From assembly GCA_008682415.1 (NCBI GenBank), contig VANK01000004.1, forward strand, positions 1-64,000: 64,000 nt of DNA, written 5' to 3'. This document shows positions 1 through 8,237 of the stretch, piece by piece. This DNA comes from Acidobacteria bacterium AB60 (GTDB lineage: Bacteria > Acidobacteriota > Terriglobia > Terriglobales > Acidobacteriaceae). The notes under the pieces were generated by a model. That model saw only the letters and a list, made by a program, of their open reading frames with translations, did no database searches and was not told the origin of the DNA. Each line of letters begins with the position of its first letter. The first letter of the stretch is position 1. A program made the position numbers and the translations under genes.

Positions 1-265
1 GGGATGAAATCGGTGAGGTGGGGGTGGGGGTGCGGAAGGTGTTGGGGGTAGTGGTCTGCCATCCGTGCGAGAACCTGCAAGGGGGGTGGGGAGGGTTCGT
101 GCTGTCCCGCCCTAGGCGCATAAGCGCGCCTAGAACGGGGCACCCGGGTTCAATACCGCCGCCCGGATGGGGTGCCCGGCATCGGCGGCGGGATTGTTAC
201 AAACGTGTTAAAATGAGCTCTTTGAAGGAGAACGGCAAGACGGTATTCCTCCCCGCCGGAACTGC
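1..265. other. Leading intergenic region with two hairpins
   Basis: No convincing gene is visible here. Two inverted repeats lie next to each other: CTAGGCGC/GCGCCTAG around 112-135, and GGGCACCC/GGGTGCCC around 139-178 with inner CCGGG/CCCGG pairing. They may be terminators of a gene to the left of the window or part of the sixA leader. No T-run follows either one. The one long open frame here is Gly/Arg/Pro-rich and looks like chance translation of GC-rich DNA. Confidence 0.4.
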
Positions 266-793
266 ATGTACCTCTATTTAATGCGGCACGCAAATGCGGG
301 TGTTCCCCGCGACAATCCTCTGCTCGACGCCAAACGCGGACTGATCAAGGAAGGCAAGGAGCAGTGCATGCTGATGGCGCGTGTGCTGGGCGGGCTGAAG
401 GTCTCGATTGACGTCATCGTGTCGAGTCCGCTGAAGCGGGCGATGCAGACGGCGCAGTTTGTGGGCACCGAGTTCGGCTACGAGTCGAAGGTGCTAACCG
501 ATCCGTCGCTGGGGCTGAATGGGAGCTTCACGGATTTCCAGGCGCTGGTGGCCAAGTACGCCAATCGCGAGGGCGTGCTGGTGGTGGGGCACAATCCCAA
601 CATCTTTCAATTTCTGGGCAAGCTGATCACCGGCAATGGGGGCGCGTCGATACGGATGCGGAAGGCCTCGATTGCGTGCGTGAACATGGACCAGCATCCG
701 CCGCGGCTGCAGTGGCTGCTGGACCCGCGGACGTGCCGGCTGATCTACGCGAGCGTGGGAAAGAGCTCGCGGCCGAAGACCTCGCGGAAGTAA
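266..793 (+). CDS. sixA: SixA-type phosphohistidine phosphatase
   Basis: Histidine phosphatase superfamily (phosphoglycerate-mutase-like fold), 175 aa, cytoplasmic. The catalytic RHG-type motif is R7-H8-A9 in the N-terminal strand, R58 sits in an SSPLKRA segment, and the second catalytic histidine is H109 in VVGHNPN. Length and motif spacing match SixA, which in E. coli removes phosphate from the HPt domain of ArcB; the substrate here is unknown. The last 49 nt overlap the 3' end of the convergent Ppx/GppA gene. No signal peptide. The family call is secure, the target is not. Confidence 0.85.
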   Translation: MYLYLMRHANAGVPRDNPLLDAKRGLIKEGKEQCMLMARVLGGLKVSIDVIVSSPLKRAMQTAQFVGTEFGYESKVLTDPSLGLNGSFTDFQALVAKYANREGVLVVGHNPNIFQFLGKLITGNGGASIRMRKASIACVNMDQHPPRLQWLLDPRTCRLIYASVGKSSRPKTSRK

Positions 794-2310
794 CCCGCCT
801 CTTTTCGCAAAGACCACAATTCGAGTTCGGCCCCGGTGCGTCCCGGCCTGATCTCCAGGTAGACGCGCTTGGGGTAGACCTTTGCCGCTACGCGGAGGAC
901 GTCGCTGGCGCGGTCCTGGTTGAGGGCCTCGGCGAGGCGGATAAGGACGACGGCCTTGTGCACGTTGGCGTGTTCTTCCGGGGGGATGTTGCGCATGGCA
1001 CGGTCTCCGGGTGCGGGTCGGCTTTTGCCGAGGTAGCGGGCGATGGCGGAGACGATGGTGCGCTGGACGGGGGTGTATCCGTAGATCTCGGAGCTGGAGA
1101 TGACGTACTGGGTGTGGCGATGGTGTCCCTGGTGGTTGATGAATTTGCCGGTGTCGCGGAGGATGGCGGCGGCGGCGAGCCAGTCCTCGTATTCGGCGGG
1201 GAGGGCGTGGAGGGGCTTGAGCTCGCGGAAGAGCTGGAGGGCGTGGGCGCGGACGGGCTCGGCGTGGCGGGGGTCGACGCCATAGCGGCGGGCGGTGGCG
1301 AGGACGGACTGCCAGCGCTCGTGCTCGAACTCGCGATGGCCGCTGGCGCGCGTGTCGGTCTCGGCGAGCATCTGGGCGAGGATGCCGTCGCGCAGGCCGA
1401 GGGGCGAGTAGCGAAAGCCGGGAAGGGCGAAGGTCTCGAGGAGCTCAGCGAATACTTGTGAACCGGCGACGATGATCTCGGCGCGGCGGGGGCCGATGCC
1501 GGGGAGGGTCTCGCGTTCGGGGAGAGAGAGCTTGGCGATTTTTGCGGCGAGCTTGCGGACGATGGGAGTGGGGGCGATGTCGGCGACGGGGGCGCGGCCG
1601 GCGGATTTGCGAGCCGCCTTTCTGGGAGGGCCGGCGGCGCGGAGAACGGCGACGGAGGCCTCGGCCAGGGCTGCGGCGGTGCCGGAGGTGGCGATGACGA
1701 GGGAGACGCCGGCGGGCTGGATGCGGCGATGGGCGCGGCGGAGCTCGCGGTGGATGAGCTGGCGCATCTGGGCGAGGCCTTCAAGGCCGGGCGGGTCGGC
1801 GGTGAGGAACTGCTCGGTGAGACGCACGGCGCCGAGGGGAAGGCTGATGGTCTCGACGATGCGCTTGCGTTCGGAGAGGGTGATCTCGCAGGAGCCGCCG
1901 CCGAGGTCGATGAGGAGGACGCGGCCGGCGGCGCCGGGCTCGGAGGAGACGACGCCGCGGTGAATGAGGCGGCCCTCTTCGAGGCCGGAGATGATCTCCA
2001 TGTCCCAGCCGGTTTCGGCCTTGACCCATGCCTGGAAGGCGGCGCCGTTGCGGGCGTCGCGCATGGCGGCGGTGGCGACGACGCGGACGCGGTCGACGGA
2101 GTGGGCCTGGACGGCGCGCTGAAAGCGTTTGAGGGCGCGGAGGGTGGCGGCCATGGCTTCGGGCGAGATGAGGCCGGACTCGAAGACGCTGGCGCCGAGG
2201 CGGGTGACCTCGCGGTCTTCATGGAGGGATTTGAGCTGATGGGCGACGACGCGGGCGATCTTGAGCCGGCAGGAGTTGGAACCGATGTCGATGGCAGCAA
2301 AGGTGGGCAT
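745..2310 (-). CDS. ppx: Ppx/GppA exopolyphosphatase-family phosphatase with HD-like C-terminal domain
   Basis: 521 aa from the ATG just before the conserved PTFAAIDIGSNS segment; the longer open frame upstream runs through a tandem repeat and is not likely to be translated. The N-terminal half is an actin-like ASKHA fold with the phosphate loop IDIGSNSCRL and the second loop DLGGGSCEI, as in exopolyphosphatase/guanosine pentaphosphatase. The C-terminal half resembles the HD-type domain of Ppx, with LRDTGKF followed by NHQGHHRHTQY, so the first His of the usual LHD motif is Arg here. Likely role: hydrolysis of polyphosphate or pppGpp. It converges on and overlaps sixA by 49 nt. Confidence 0.85.
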   Translation of the reverse strand: MPTFAAIDIGSNSCRLKIARVVAHQLKSLHEDREVTRLGASVFESGLISPEAMAATLRALKRFQRAVQAHSVDRVRVVATAAMRDARNGAAFQAWVKAETGWDMEIISGLEEGRLIHRGVVSSEPGAAGRVLLIDLGGGSCEITLSERKRIVETISLPLGAVRLTEQFLTADPPGLEGLAQMRQLIHRELRRAHRRIQPAGVSLVIATSGTAAALAEASVAVLRAAGPPRKAARKSAGRAPVADIAPTPIVRKLAAKIAKLSLPERETLPGIGPRRAEIIVAGSQVFAELLETFALPGFRYSPLGLRDGILAQMLAETDTRASGHREFEHERWQSVLATARRYGVDPRHAEPVRAHALQLFRELKPLHALPAEYEDWLAAAAILRDTGKFINHQGHHRHTQYVISSSEIYGYTPVQRTIVSAIARYLGKSRPAPGDRAMRNIPPEEHANVHKAVVLIRLAEALNQDRASDVLRVAAKVYPKRVYLEIRPGRTGAELELWSLRKEAGYFREVFGRELFPTLA

Positions 2311-2374
2311 GGCGACCGGGGCGGCTCCGGGAGGGGGATGAATGCGTATGGGGTCAGGGTACATGAGAGGGGCG

Positions 2375-2419
2375 AGGGAATAGGGAATAGGGAATAGGGA
2401 ATAGGGTAGGGAATAGGGA
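2375..2419. repeat. Heptamer tandem repeat (AGGGAAT)n
   Basis: Four consecutive AGGGAAT units, then a shortened AGGGT unit, one more AGGGAAT and a final AGGG. Read on the minus strand it would encode a Pro-Tyr-Ser-Leu-rich peptide upstream of ppx, which is why the longest frame is misleading. One of five period-7/8 tracts in the first 11 kb. Confidence 0.9.
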
Positions 2420-2572
2420 GTTGGATTACGGGATTGGGGATCGGGACGTCGATTACTCAACAAGTTTTTATTGGGGGACGGGAACTTCATCGCATCTCGG
2501 GACATGACTGAGGGTAGAGGCGCGCGCTGCTTGCGATGGGTTCACGCGAGAGGAGCGGGCTGCAGCGGTCGG

Positions 2573-2635
2573 GTGGTGAAGAAGTGGTGAAGTGATGAAG
2601 TGATGGAGTGATGAAGTGATGAAGGGATGAAGGGA
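2573..2635. repeat. Octamer tandem repeat (GTGATGAA)n
   Basis: About seven degenerate 8-nt units (GTGGTGAA, GTGATGAA, GTGATGGA, GTGATGAA, GTGATGAA, GGGATGAA) ending right at the stop codon of the minus-strand hydrolase gene. The same octamer family recurs at 6542-6605. Confidence 0.85.
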
Positions 2636-3565
2636 TCAGTGCTGGGTGTGGGTTGCTAGCCAGTCGAGGACACGCTGCTCGTACTCGACGGGGTGGGTGG
2701 AGAAGGCGGCGCAGTGGCCGGTGGCGGGGGGCTCCCAGAGCTGCGCGGCGCGATCGGCGGCGGCGAGAAGAACGGAGTGTCGGGGCGGGAGGTTGTTATC
2801 GGCGAGGCCGTGGATGAGGAGGATGGGCGTATGACTCGCGGCGACGGCGGGCAGTGGCGAGGCGTGCGCGAGGTCGATGTGATAGCGCGAGCGCGCGTAG
2901 AGGAAGCCGAGTTCGACGGCGGGGCGCAGGAGGGTGCGGCCCAGCCATGGACCTGTATCGAACTGTTGGCCCACGCGATCGTATGCGGCCTCGCGAAAGG
3001 TGGCGAAGGGTGACTCGGCAATGACAGCGCAGTAGTGATTGATGGCGACGGACTCGAGGAGCTGCGCGGCTCCCATGGAGTTGCCGATGCCGTCGATGCA
3101 ACGGGGCGGGTGGTTTTGCTGGAGCCAGAGGAACCAGCGATGAAGGTCATCGGATTCGAGGGCGCCGTAGGTGGCGATGGGGCCGTCGGACTGGCCGTGG
3201 GCGCGCGCGTCGGGGAGGAGTATGGAGTAGCCGTGGCGGAGGAGCAGGTCGGCATTGAAGAGCATGCCGGCGCGATTGTCGGATTGGCCGTGAAGCAGAA
3301 TCACGGTGTCGTGATTCCAGGCGGCGGGTTGGAGGAGCCAGGCGCGCAGGTCGGCGCTGTCGGCGGCGCGCAGGGAGAGTTCCTGGAAGGACGCGTTGTC
3401 GCGCACGGCCATGTCTTGGGCCGCGTCGAGTTGCGACGCGGTGAGGCGGCTTCGGCCGGGATGGAGCGCGCCTTCGACCATGACGACGCCGAGGGCCGCG
3501 GAGCAGGAGAGCCAGACGGCGAGCGTGGAGATGGTAAGGATCGCCGCGCTGCGCAGGAGGGGCAT
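2636..3565 (-). CDS. Membrane-anchored or secreted alpha/beta hydrolase
   Basis: 309 aa from the ATG at 3565, chosen because it begins a hydrophobic segment (residues 3-30) that is a signal peptide or membrane anchor. Alpha/beta hydrolase fold: oxyanion-loop LLHGQSDNRAG (90-100), nucleophile elbow GNSMG with S163, acid D256 in GLADNNLP and H284 in ATGHCAAF. It resembles BAAT/YfhR-like hydrolases acting outside the cytoplasmic membrane. Substrate unknown. A longer start (to 3688) is open but Arg/Pro-rich. The stop codon abuts the octamer repeat tract. Confidence 0.8.
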   Translation of the reverse strand: MPLLRSAAILTISTLAVWLSCSAALGVVMVEGALHPGRSRLTASQLDAAQDMAVRDNASFQELSLRAADSADLRAWLLQPAAWNHDTVILLHGQSDNRAGMLFNADLLLRHGYSILLPDARAHGQSDGPIATYGALESDDLHRWFLWLQQNHPPRCIDGIGNSMGAAQLLESVAINHYCAVIAESPFATFREAAYDRVGQQFDTGPWLGRTLLRPAVELGFLYARSRYHIDLAHASPLPAVAASHTPILLIHGLADNNLPPRHSVLLAAADRAAQLWEPPATGHCAAFSTHPVEYEQRVLDWLATHTQH

Positions 3566-3762
3566 GCGGTGAGTGTACGGAGGCGAGAATGGCTGAGTTC
3601 CGTTGGTTCGGCTGAGGCGCCGTTCGTGGACGCGAGGGTGTCGCCGGTTGTTTACAGGTACTTTGGTTAGAGCGAGATTGTTCCACAACGAGTTAGGTAC
3701 GTGTCACACTCGCTTTGTGGTTTAGTTTCAGGCTGGCTTGATACGGGGGAAGGGCTGGTTTT

Positions 3763-4056
3763 ATGACGAACTTAGAGTTAGAGGCACTACGGCGGCAGCT
3801 GGAAGAAGATTACAAGCTGGATATTGCAGCCATTGAGCGGCTGCAGAGGCGTTTCAACCTGGGGGGCGGTCCGAAGGGTCTGATGCCGGGCGTGGAACGG
3901 GTGGAGCGCACGGAGCGCGTGGAGCGGCAGGCGGTTCCGGACACCAACTTGGTGCCGCTGCCTCCGTCGCATGAGCCGCGCGGGGGCGGCCAGCAGGGGC
4001 AGCCGGACGAACTGACCGAGTCGCTGCGCACGATGTTCAGCAGCTACCGGAAGTAA
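3763..4056 (+). CDS. Small conserved-type hypothetical protein
   Basis: 97 aa. The N-terminal 30 residues (NLELEALRRQLEEDYKLD and on) form a charged amphipathic helix, probably a short coiled coil. The rest is Glu/Arg/Pro-rich and likely disordered. A purine-rich GGGGAAGGG lies about 8 nt upstream of the ATG. Faces away from the alpha/beta hydrolase across about 200 nt. No catalytic motif; function unknown. The ordered N-terminus and the Shine-Dalgarno-like site make a real gene likely. Confidence 0.65.
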   Translation: MTNLELEALRRQLEEDYKLDIAAIERLQRRFNLGGGPKGLMPGVERVERTERVERQAVPDTNLVPLPPSHEPRGGGQQGQPDELTESLRTMFSSYRK

Positions 4057-4062
4057 GTAAGA

Positions 4063-4104
4063 CAGTGATCAGTGAACAGTGGTCAGTGATCAGTGGTCAG
4101 TGAT
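4063..4104. repeat. Heptamer tandem repeat (CAGTGAT/CAGTGGT)n
   Basis: Six 7-nt units (CAGTGAT, CAGTGAA, CAGTGGT, CAGTGAT, CAGTGGT, CAGTGAT) fill the gap between the stop codons of two convergent small genes. The internal TGATCA parts could pair with each other, so the transcript may be structured. Confidence 0.9.
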
Positions 4105-4346
4105 CAGGCCGCTTTGCGGGTGGAGTCCTCGTCGCCGAAGCCGGGGGCGCTGATGCCGCGAGCGAAGAGGCGCTGCACATCCAGGAGCGCGGTGAGATAG
4201 CCGTGGGCCCAGTAGCCGCGTTCCTGCGAGCCTTCGATGCGGTGCTTTTCTTCAATGAGACATTTCGGGGCGTTGACGCTGATCCAGCGCTGTAGCTCGG
4301 AGCAGCGATCGTGAATTTTGCGAAACTCGAGAACTTCGTTTTCCAT
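4104..4346 (-). CDS. Small hypothetical protein
   Basis: 80 aa, ATG start at 4346. Mixed charged and aromatic composition (EFRKIHDRCSELQRWISV, GYWAHGYLTALLDVQRLF) looks like a folded helical protein rather than chance translation. No signal peptide, membrane segment or known motif. It converges on the 97-aa gene, with the heptamer tract between the two stops. Function unknown. Confidence 0.6.
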   Translation of the reverse strand: MENEVLEFRKIHDRCSELQRWISVNAPKCLIEEKHRIEGSQERGYWAHGYLTALLDVQRLFARGISAPGFGDEDSTRKAA

Positions 4347-4507
4347 TGGGTTTTAGATGCGGGGAGGCGGGGGAGCGTGCCTGGGCGGGAGTAAGCGCTT
4401 TGGTTTCATCAAGCAAGAAGGCGGCTTGGAGCAGACATTCGGAAGCTGCGCGGCGTGAGATGGGGAAACCGGGCGGCTGGTAATCTGGGGATGTGCGACA
4501 AGCTCAG

Positions 4508-6538
4508 ATGACGATGACGCCGAGCGCGAAGGGTGTGCGCCCGCGCCAGGCCTTTTCGACCGCAGCGGCCTGGGTGTTGCTGGGAGCGCTTTTTGGCGCG
4601 GTGCAGTTTGCCTCACTGTTTGCGCCGCCGCTGCTGGATGATGTGGATGCGAGCCACGCGCAGGCGGCGCAGCACATGGCGGAGACCGGGGACCTGGTGA
4701 CGCTGTACGTGAACGGCGTGCGCTACCTGGAGAAGCCTCCTCTGCCGTACTGGCTGGCCGCGGGACTGTACAAGATCTTTGGCGAAAATGTGTTTGCGAC
4801 GCATCTGCCGAACGCGCTCGCGGTGCTGGGCTGCGCGTGGGTGGCGTGGCTGTGGGCAGGCCGGGCGTGGGGACGGCGCGCAGGTTTTTACGCGGCGCTG
4901 GGGATGCTGACGGCGATTGGGCCGTTTCTGTTTACGCGATTTGCGATTCCCGAGGCGCTGCTGACGTTTCTGCTGCTGACGGCGCTGTGGGCGTTTTTGA
5001 CGGGCTTTGAGAGCCGGAGGCCGGCGCGGTTCTACGCGATGTGGGCGGCGCTGGCGCTGGCGACGCTGACGAAGGGGTTGATTGCGCCAGTGTTCTTTGT
5101 GGCGGCGGCGTTGCCGTTCCTGGGGCTGAGCGGGTTGTGGCGGCGGTGGCGGGAGCTGAAGCCGGTGACGGGCGTGCTGGTGTTCCTGGCAATTGCGGCG
5201 CCGTGGCATGTGCTGGCGGGGCTGGCGAATCGGGACCAGGGGCATGCGGTGGGGAATCATCCGACGCCGGGGAACGTGCACGGGTTCTGGTACTTCTACT
5301 TTTTGAACGAGCACGTGTTCCGGTTTGTGGGGACGCGGTGGCCGCATGACTACAACCGCATGCCGGTGCTGTGGTACTGGCTGGCGCACCTGGTGTGGCT
5401 GTTTCCCTGGAGCCTGTTTGTGCCGGCGGTGGTGGCGGCGGCGTGGAGGACGCGGCGGCAGTGGCTGGCGCATCTGCGGCCGGATGCGGGACAGACGGTG
5501 GACTTCTACCTGGACTATGCGGCGCGCGAGGATGTGGCGAGCTACGTGGCGCGGCTGAAGTTCCGGGTGCGGACGGCGTGGCTGCTGGGACTGTACTCGG
5601 TGTTTGTGCTGCTGTTTTTTTCGATATCGACGAACCAGGAGTACTACACGTTTCCGGCGTGGCCGGCGCTGCTGATTCTGATTGCGAGCGTGCTGGCGGG
5701 GACGGAGGAGCGGCGCGGGTCGGATGAAGGCAAGCCGCTGCTGAGCACGCGCTGGTTGACGGGCGCGCAGGCGGTGTTCGCAGTGCTGGGCGTGCTGGCA
5801 GCGGGGGCGCTGGGATGGGGGCTGTGGGAGTCGCGCGGGCTGCCGTTTGTAAGCGATATCGGGACGCTGCTGGCGCATCGCGATGTGGGCGACTACACGC
5901 TGTCGATGTCGCACTTCTTCGATTTGACAGGGCCTTCGTTTGCAGCTCTGCGTCTGCCGGCGGGGCTGGCGCTGGTGACGCTGCTGGTGGGTCCGGCGGT
6001 GAGCTGGGGACTGCGGCTGGGGCGGAAGCCGATGGCGGCGACGGCGGCGCTGGGCGTGACGTCGGCGGTGTTTCTGATCGCGGCGCACATTGCGTTTGCG
6101 CGCTTTGAGCCGATGCTGAGCTCGAAGCAGATGGCGGACACGATTCTGGCGAAGGGCGAGCCGGCGGATTCGTTCGTGATTTACGGGGACCAGTCGGATG
6201 CGTCGAGCGTGGTGTTCTACACGCATGCGTTTTTGAAGAAGCCGGCGTACGTGACGGGGTATACGCACCTCAACCATCGCGATGTGGTGATGACGGCTTG
6301 TTCGCCGGAGGGGGCGGGATCGTCGCTGCTGTGGGGGTCGTGCTGGCCGGATGCTCCGAAGATCTTTTTGAGCGAGGATGCGCTGAAGGCGTCGTGGGGA
6401 ACGGGCGCGCGCAAGTGGCTGTTCGCGCAGGACACGAACCAGGCGCGAGTGGAGAAGCTGCTGGCGGGGAGGCTGTATCCGGTGCAGACGATTGCGGACA
6501 AGGCGCTGTGGACGGATAGGCCGGTGGAGAGGCAGTGA
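4508..6538 (+). CDS. ArnT/PMT-like lipid-linked glycosyltransferase (GT83 type)
   Basis: 676 aa integral membrane protein with about a dozen hydrophobic segments. After TM1 the first periplasmic loop carries LLDDVDASHAQAAQHMAETGD and, further on, YLEKPPLPYWL, the loop layout of ArnT/dolichyl-phosphate-mannose mannosyltransferase-like GT-C enzymes (acidic pair followed by a KPPL-type stretch). Such enzymes move a sugar from a polyprenyl phosphate carrier to lipid A, protein or glycan in the periplasm; the acceptor here is unknown. The C-terminal domain is soluble. Start chosen at ATG 4508; GTG 4493 and ATG 4514 are alternatives and none has a strong ribosome-binding site. Confidence 0.8.
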   Translation: MTMTPSAKGVRPRQAFSTAAAWVLLGALFGAVQFASLFAPPLLDDVDASHAQAAQHMAETGDLVTLYVNGVRYLEKPPLPYWLAAGLYKIFGENVFATHLPNALAVLGCAWVAWLWAGRAWGRRAGFYAALGMLTAIGPFLFTRFAIPEALLTFLLLTALWAFLTGFESRRPARFYAMWAALALATLTKGLIAPVFFVAAALPFLGLSGLWRRWRELKPVTGVLVFLAIAAPWHVLAGLANRDQGHAVGNHPTPGNVHGFWYFYFLNEHVFRFVGTRWPHDYNRMPVLWYWLAHLVWLFPWSLFVPAVVAAAWRTRRQWLAHLRPDAGQTVDFYLDYAAREDVASYVARLKFRVRTAWLLGLYSVFVLLFFSISTNQEYYTFPAWPALLILIASVLAGTEERRGSDEGKPLLSTRWLTGAQAVFAVLGVLAAGALGWGLWESRGLPFVSDIGTLLAHRDVGDYTLSMSHFFDLTGPSFAALRLPAGLALVTLLVGPAVSWGLRLGRKPMAATAALGVTSAVFLIAAHIAFARFEPMLSSKQMADTILAKGEPADSFVIYGDQSDASSVVFYTHAFLKKPAYVTGYTHLNHRDVVMTACSPEGAGSSLLWGSCWPDAPKIFLSEDALKASWGTGARKWLFAQDTNQARVEKLLAGRLYPVQTIADKALWTDRPVERQ

Positions 6539-6541
6539 GAC

Positions 6542-6605
6542 GGTGAAGAAGTGAATGGGTGAAGAAGAGAAAAAGTGAAGAAGTGAAGAAGTGAAAATGT
6601 GACGA
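6542..6605. repeat. Octamer tandem repeat (GTGAAGAA)n
   Basis: Eight degenerate 8-nt units (GTGAAGAA, GTGAATGG, GTGAAGAA, GAGAAAAA, GTGAAGAA, GTGAAGAA, GTGAAAAT, GTGACGAA) begin three bases after the glycosyltransferase stop codon. Clearly related to the tract at 2573-2635. Confidence 0.9.
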
Positions 6606-6657
6606 AGCGGATCAGGCGGCTCAGGGCGGGCCGCCGTTTTGCTTTAGGATGATCGGC

Positions 6658-7038
6658 ATGAGCTACTACCTGTTCAAGACGGAGCCGGAGGCGTACTCGT
6701 TCGACGACTTTTTGCGCGACAAGGAGACCGTGTGGGACGGGGTGACGAACCCGACGGCGATGCGGCATCTGCGCGAGTTGGAGAAGGGGACGAAGTGGAT
6801 CTTCTACCACACGGGCGATGAGCGCACGGCGGTCGGGACAGGCACGGTGGTGAGCGTGGATGCGAGCGTGCCGTCGAAGCCGGTGGTGAAGGTGAAGGCC
6901 GGCGAGCGACTGAAGAATCCCAAGACGCTGGCGGCGATCAAGGGGGAGAAGCTGTTTGCGGATTCGCCGCTGGTGCGGATCGGGCGGCTGTCGGTGGTGC
7001 CGCTGACGGAAAAGCAGTGGGAGTGGTTTCTGGGCTAA
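6658..7038 (+). CDS. EVE domain protein
   Basis: 126 aa, one domain. It begins SYYLFKTEPEAYSFDDF and continues with WDGVTNPTAMRHLRELEKG and FYHTGDERTAVGTGTV, the typical EVE/PUA-like pattern (WxGV, then the FYHT strand). EVE domains bind modified bases in nucleic acids and occur alone in many bacteria; partner and target are not evident. ATG 6658 is preferred because AGGA lies 8 nt upstream; ATG 6649 is in frame and possible. Confidence 0.88.
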   Translation: MSYYLFKTEPEAYSFDDFLRDKETVWDGVTNPTAMRHLRELEKGTKWIFYHTGDERTAVGTGTVVSVDASVPSKPVVKVKAGERLKNPKTLAAIKGEKLFADSPLVRIGRLSVVPLTEKQWEWFLG

Positions 7039-7056
7039 CAGGCCGCGGAATGCGGA

Positions 7057-7086
7057 TTGGCATAGATTGCCAACCCGCCCTATACT
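7057..7086 (+). promoter_or_regulatory. parDE promoter with inverted-repeat operator
   Basis: TTGGCA (7057-7062), an 18-nt spacer and TATACT (7081-7086) make a good sigma-70 promoter. TTGGCA-TAGAT-TGCCAA is a perfect 6-bp inverted repeat (7057-7073) covering the -35, a natural site for ParD autorepression. The parD ATG lies only 6 nt past the -10, so the transcript is predicted to be leaderless. Confidence 0.7.
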
Positions 7087-7092
7087 TCTTCC

Positions 7093-7356
7093 ATGCCGAC
7101 CCGCAACGTGAATCTGACTCCGGAGTTGGACGAGTTCGTGACCGAGAGGGTTCGAGCAGGCCTTTACGCCAATGCGAGTGAGGTCATGCGCGCTGCGCTG
7201 CGAACGCTCGAGCGGGATGAGCGCGAGAACGCGGAGAAGCTGGCAGCGCTTCGCGCGGCCATCGATCGCGGTTACGAGAGCGGCGTTGCCGAACCGGGGG
7301 TGCTGGCGCGCATTCGCAAGAAACACGGCCTGCCCTTGAGGAAGTCGCGGACGTGA
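7093..7356 (+). CDS. parD: ParD-family antitoxin
   Basis: 87 aa ribbon-helix-helix protein of the type II antitoxin family. The N-terminus RNVNLTPELDEFVTERVRAG has the ParD/CopG beta-strand and first helix, followed by YANASEVMRAALRTLERDE. The C-terminal half is charged and would wrap the toxin. The gene overlaps parE by 4 nt, as in many coupled TA pairs. No Shine-Dalgarno sequence precedes the ATG, which fits a leaderless message from the promoter at 7057-7086. Expected to neutralise ParE and, with it, repress its own promoter. Confidence 0.9.
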   Translation: MPTRNVNLTPELDEFVTERVRAGLYANASEVMRAALRTLERDERENAEKLAALRAAIDRGYESGVAEPGVLARIRKKHGLPLRKSRT

Positions 7357-7643
7357 GCCGGATTCGCATCTCGGTCGAAGCCCATAACGATATCGATGAG
7401 ATTGCGAAGTACTCGGTACACACGTGGGGATGGCGTCAAGCAGATGCCTACCTGACCCGAATCGAAGAGTGCCTGGAACAGATTGCGGCAAATCCGGGGA
7501 TTGGGCGCTCGTGCGATCAACTGCGAGCGGGACTGCGGCGATTCGAAGTTGGACGGCATGTCCTGTTCTATGCCGCCGAGACCGACGGTATTTTCGTGAT
7601 CAGAGTGCTTCACCAGCGGATGCTTCCGCTCGAACGGCTCTAG
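7353..7643 (+). CDS. parE: ParE-family toxin
   Basis: 96 aa RelE/ParE superfamily protein with a GTG start inside the 3' end of parD. Recognisable parts: the N-terminal strand RIRISVEAHNDIDEIAKYSVHTWG, the central YLTRIEECLEQIAANPGIGRSCDQLRAGLRRFEVGRHVLFYAAE and the C-terminal strand VIRVLHQRMLPLERL, close to ParE/YoeB-like toxins. Characterised ParE toxins poison DNA gyrase; that target is family knowledge, not visible here. Full length, so probably an intact pair. Confidence 0.9.
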   Translation: MSRIRISVEAHNDIDEIAKYSVHTWGWRQADAYLTRIEECLEQIAANPGIGRSCDQLRAGLRRFEVGRHVLFYAAETDGIFVIRVLHQRMLPLERL

Positions 7644-7676
7644 ACCCTTCCAGATGCGAGTGTTCAGCGCGCAGGA

Positions 7677-8138
7677 TCACTGCCCGAACTGGCGCAGGTG
7701 GTGGTCCATGTGGAGGTAGCCCCAGCGCATCCAGTCCTTCTCGGAGAGTTCCTTGAACATGGGGTGGGGGCGGAAGACGAAGGCGCGCGGTTTGGCGCTG
7801 AACTTCTCCATGGTGTTGAGGAGACGGGTGAGATCGGATTCGAACTGGGCGGGAGGAGTGCCGCCGCCAGCGCACTGATCGAACTCGGGGCGGGTAGGCA
7901 CGCCGGGCGGCCACTTGAAGGGCGCATAGAGCACGAAGCTTTTCATCAGAGGCCAGAAGCTGACGCCGCGGGGAGTCTCCATGGGTTTTTCGCCCATGAT
8001 GCCGAGGAAGGCGTCGGTGACGTGGCAGATCATCTGGGGGGCGGTCATCCGGCCCCATTTGCGCGGCGAGTCGGGACGGATGTTGGCGAGACGGGCCTGA
8101 AGCTCCTGGCGGGCGTGGGGATCGCTTAGGGTTTTCAT
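7677..8138 (-). CDS. DUF1569 (DinB-like) protein
   Basis: 153 aa from ATG 8138; the longer open frame upstream reads through non-coding DNA and the relic at 8238. The pattern matches the DUF1569 branch of DinB-like four-helix proteins: SPRKWGRMTAPQMICHVTDA near the N-terminus with a potential metal-binding His, RPHPMFKELSEKDWMRWGYLH and the terminal MDHHLRQFGQ with paired histidines. DinB-like proteins often bind a metal and some act in thiol-dependent detoxification; the function is not known for this family. Convergent with parE, 33 nt between stops. Confidence 0.8.
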   Translation of the reverse strand: MKTLSDPHARQELQARLANIRPDSPRKWGRMTAPQMICHVTDAFLGIMGEKPMETPRGVSFWPLMKSFVLYAPFKWPPGVPTRPEFDQCAGGGTPPAQFESDLTRLLNTMEKFSAKPRAFVFRPHPMFKELSEKDWMRWGYLHMDHHLRQFGQ

Positions 8139-8237
8139 TGTTCGGTCTCTGCTCAAGTTGTACATCATCGATCCTTGACGCCCCAGTAGTGCATATACGT
8201 ATATGTATATACAGTCGGTCGAACGTGGATTGGCGCG

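Larger units (their letters stand above)
2311..2635. other. Intergenic region with two repeat tracts
   Basis: 325 nt between the Ppx start and the stop of the alpha/beta hydrolase gene. No gene is visible. It contains a period-7 tract (about 2375-2419) and a period-8 tract (about 2573-2635), described separately. The stretch between them shows nothing recognisable apart from its place as the probable promoter region of ppx. Confidence 0.6.

Noticed and set aside
4613..6277. 554-aa minus-strand open frame inside the glycosyltransferase gene
   Set aside because: Extremely Arg/Gln/His-rich shadow translation; the plus strand carries a recognisable membrane enzyme.
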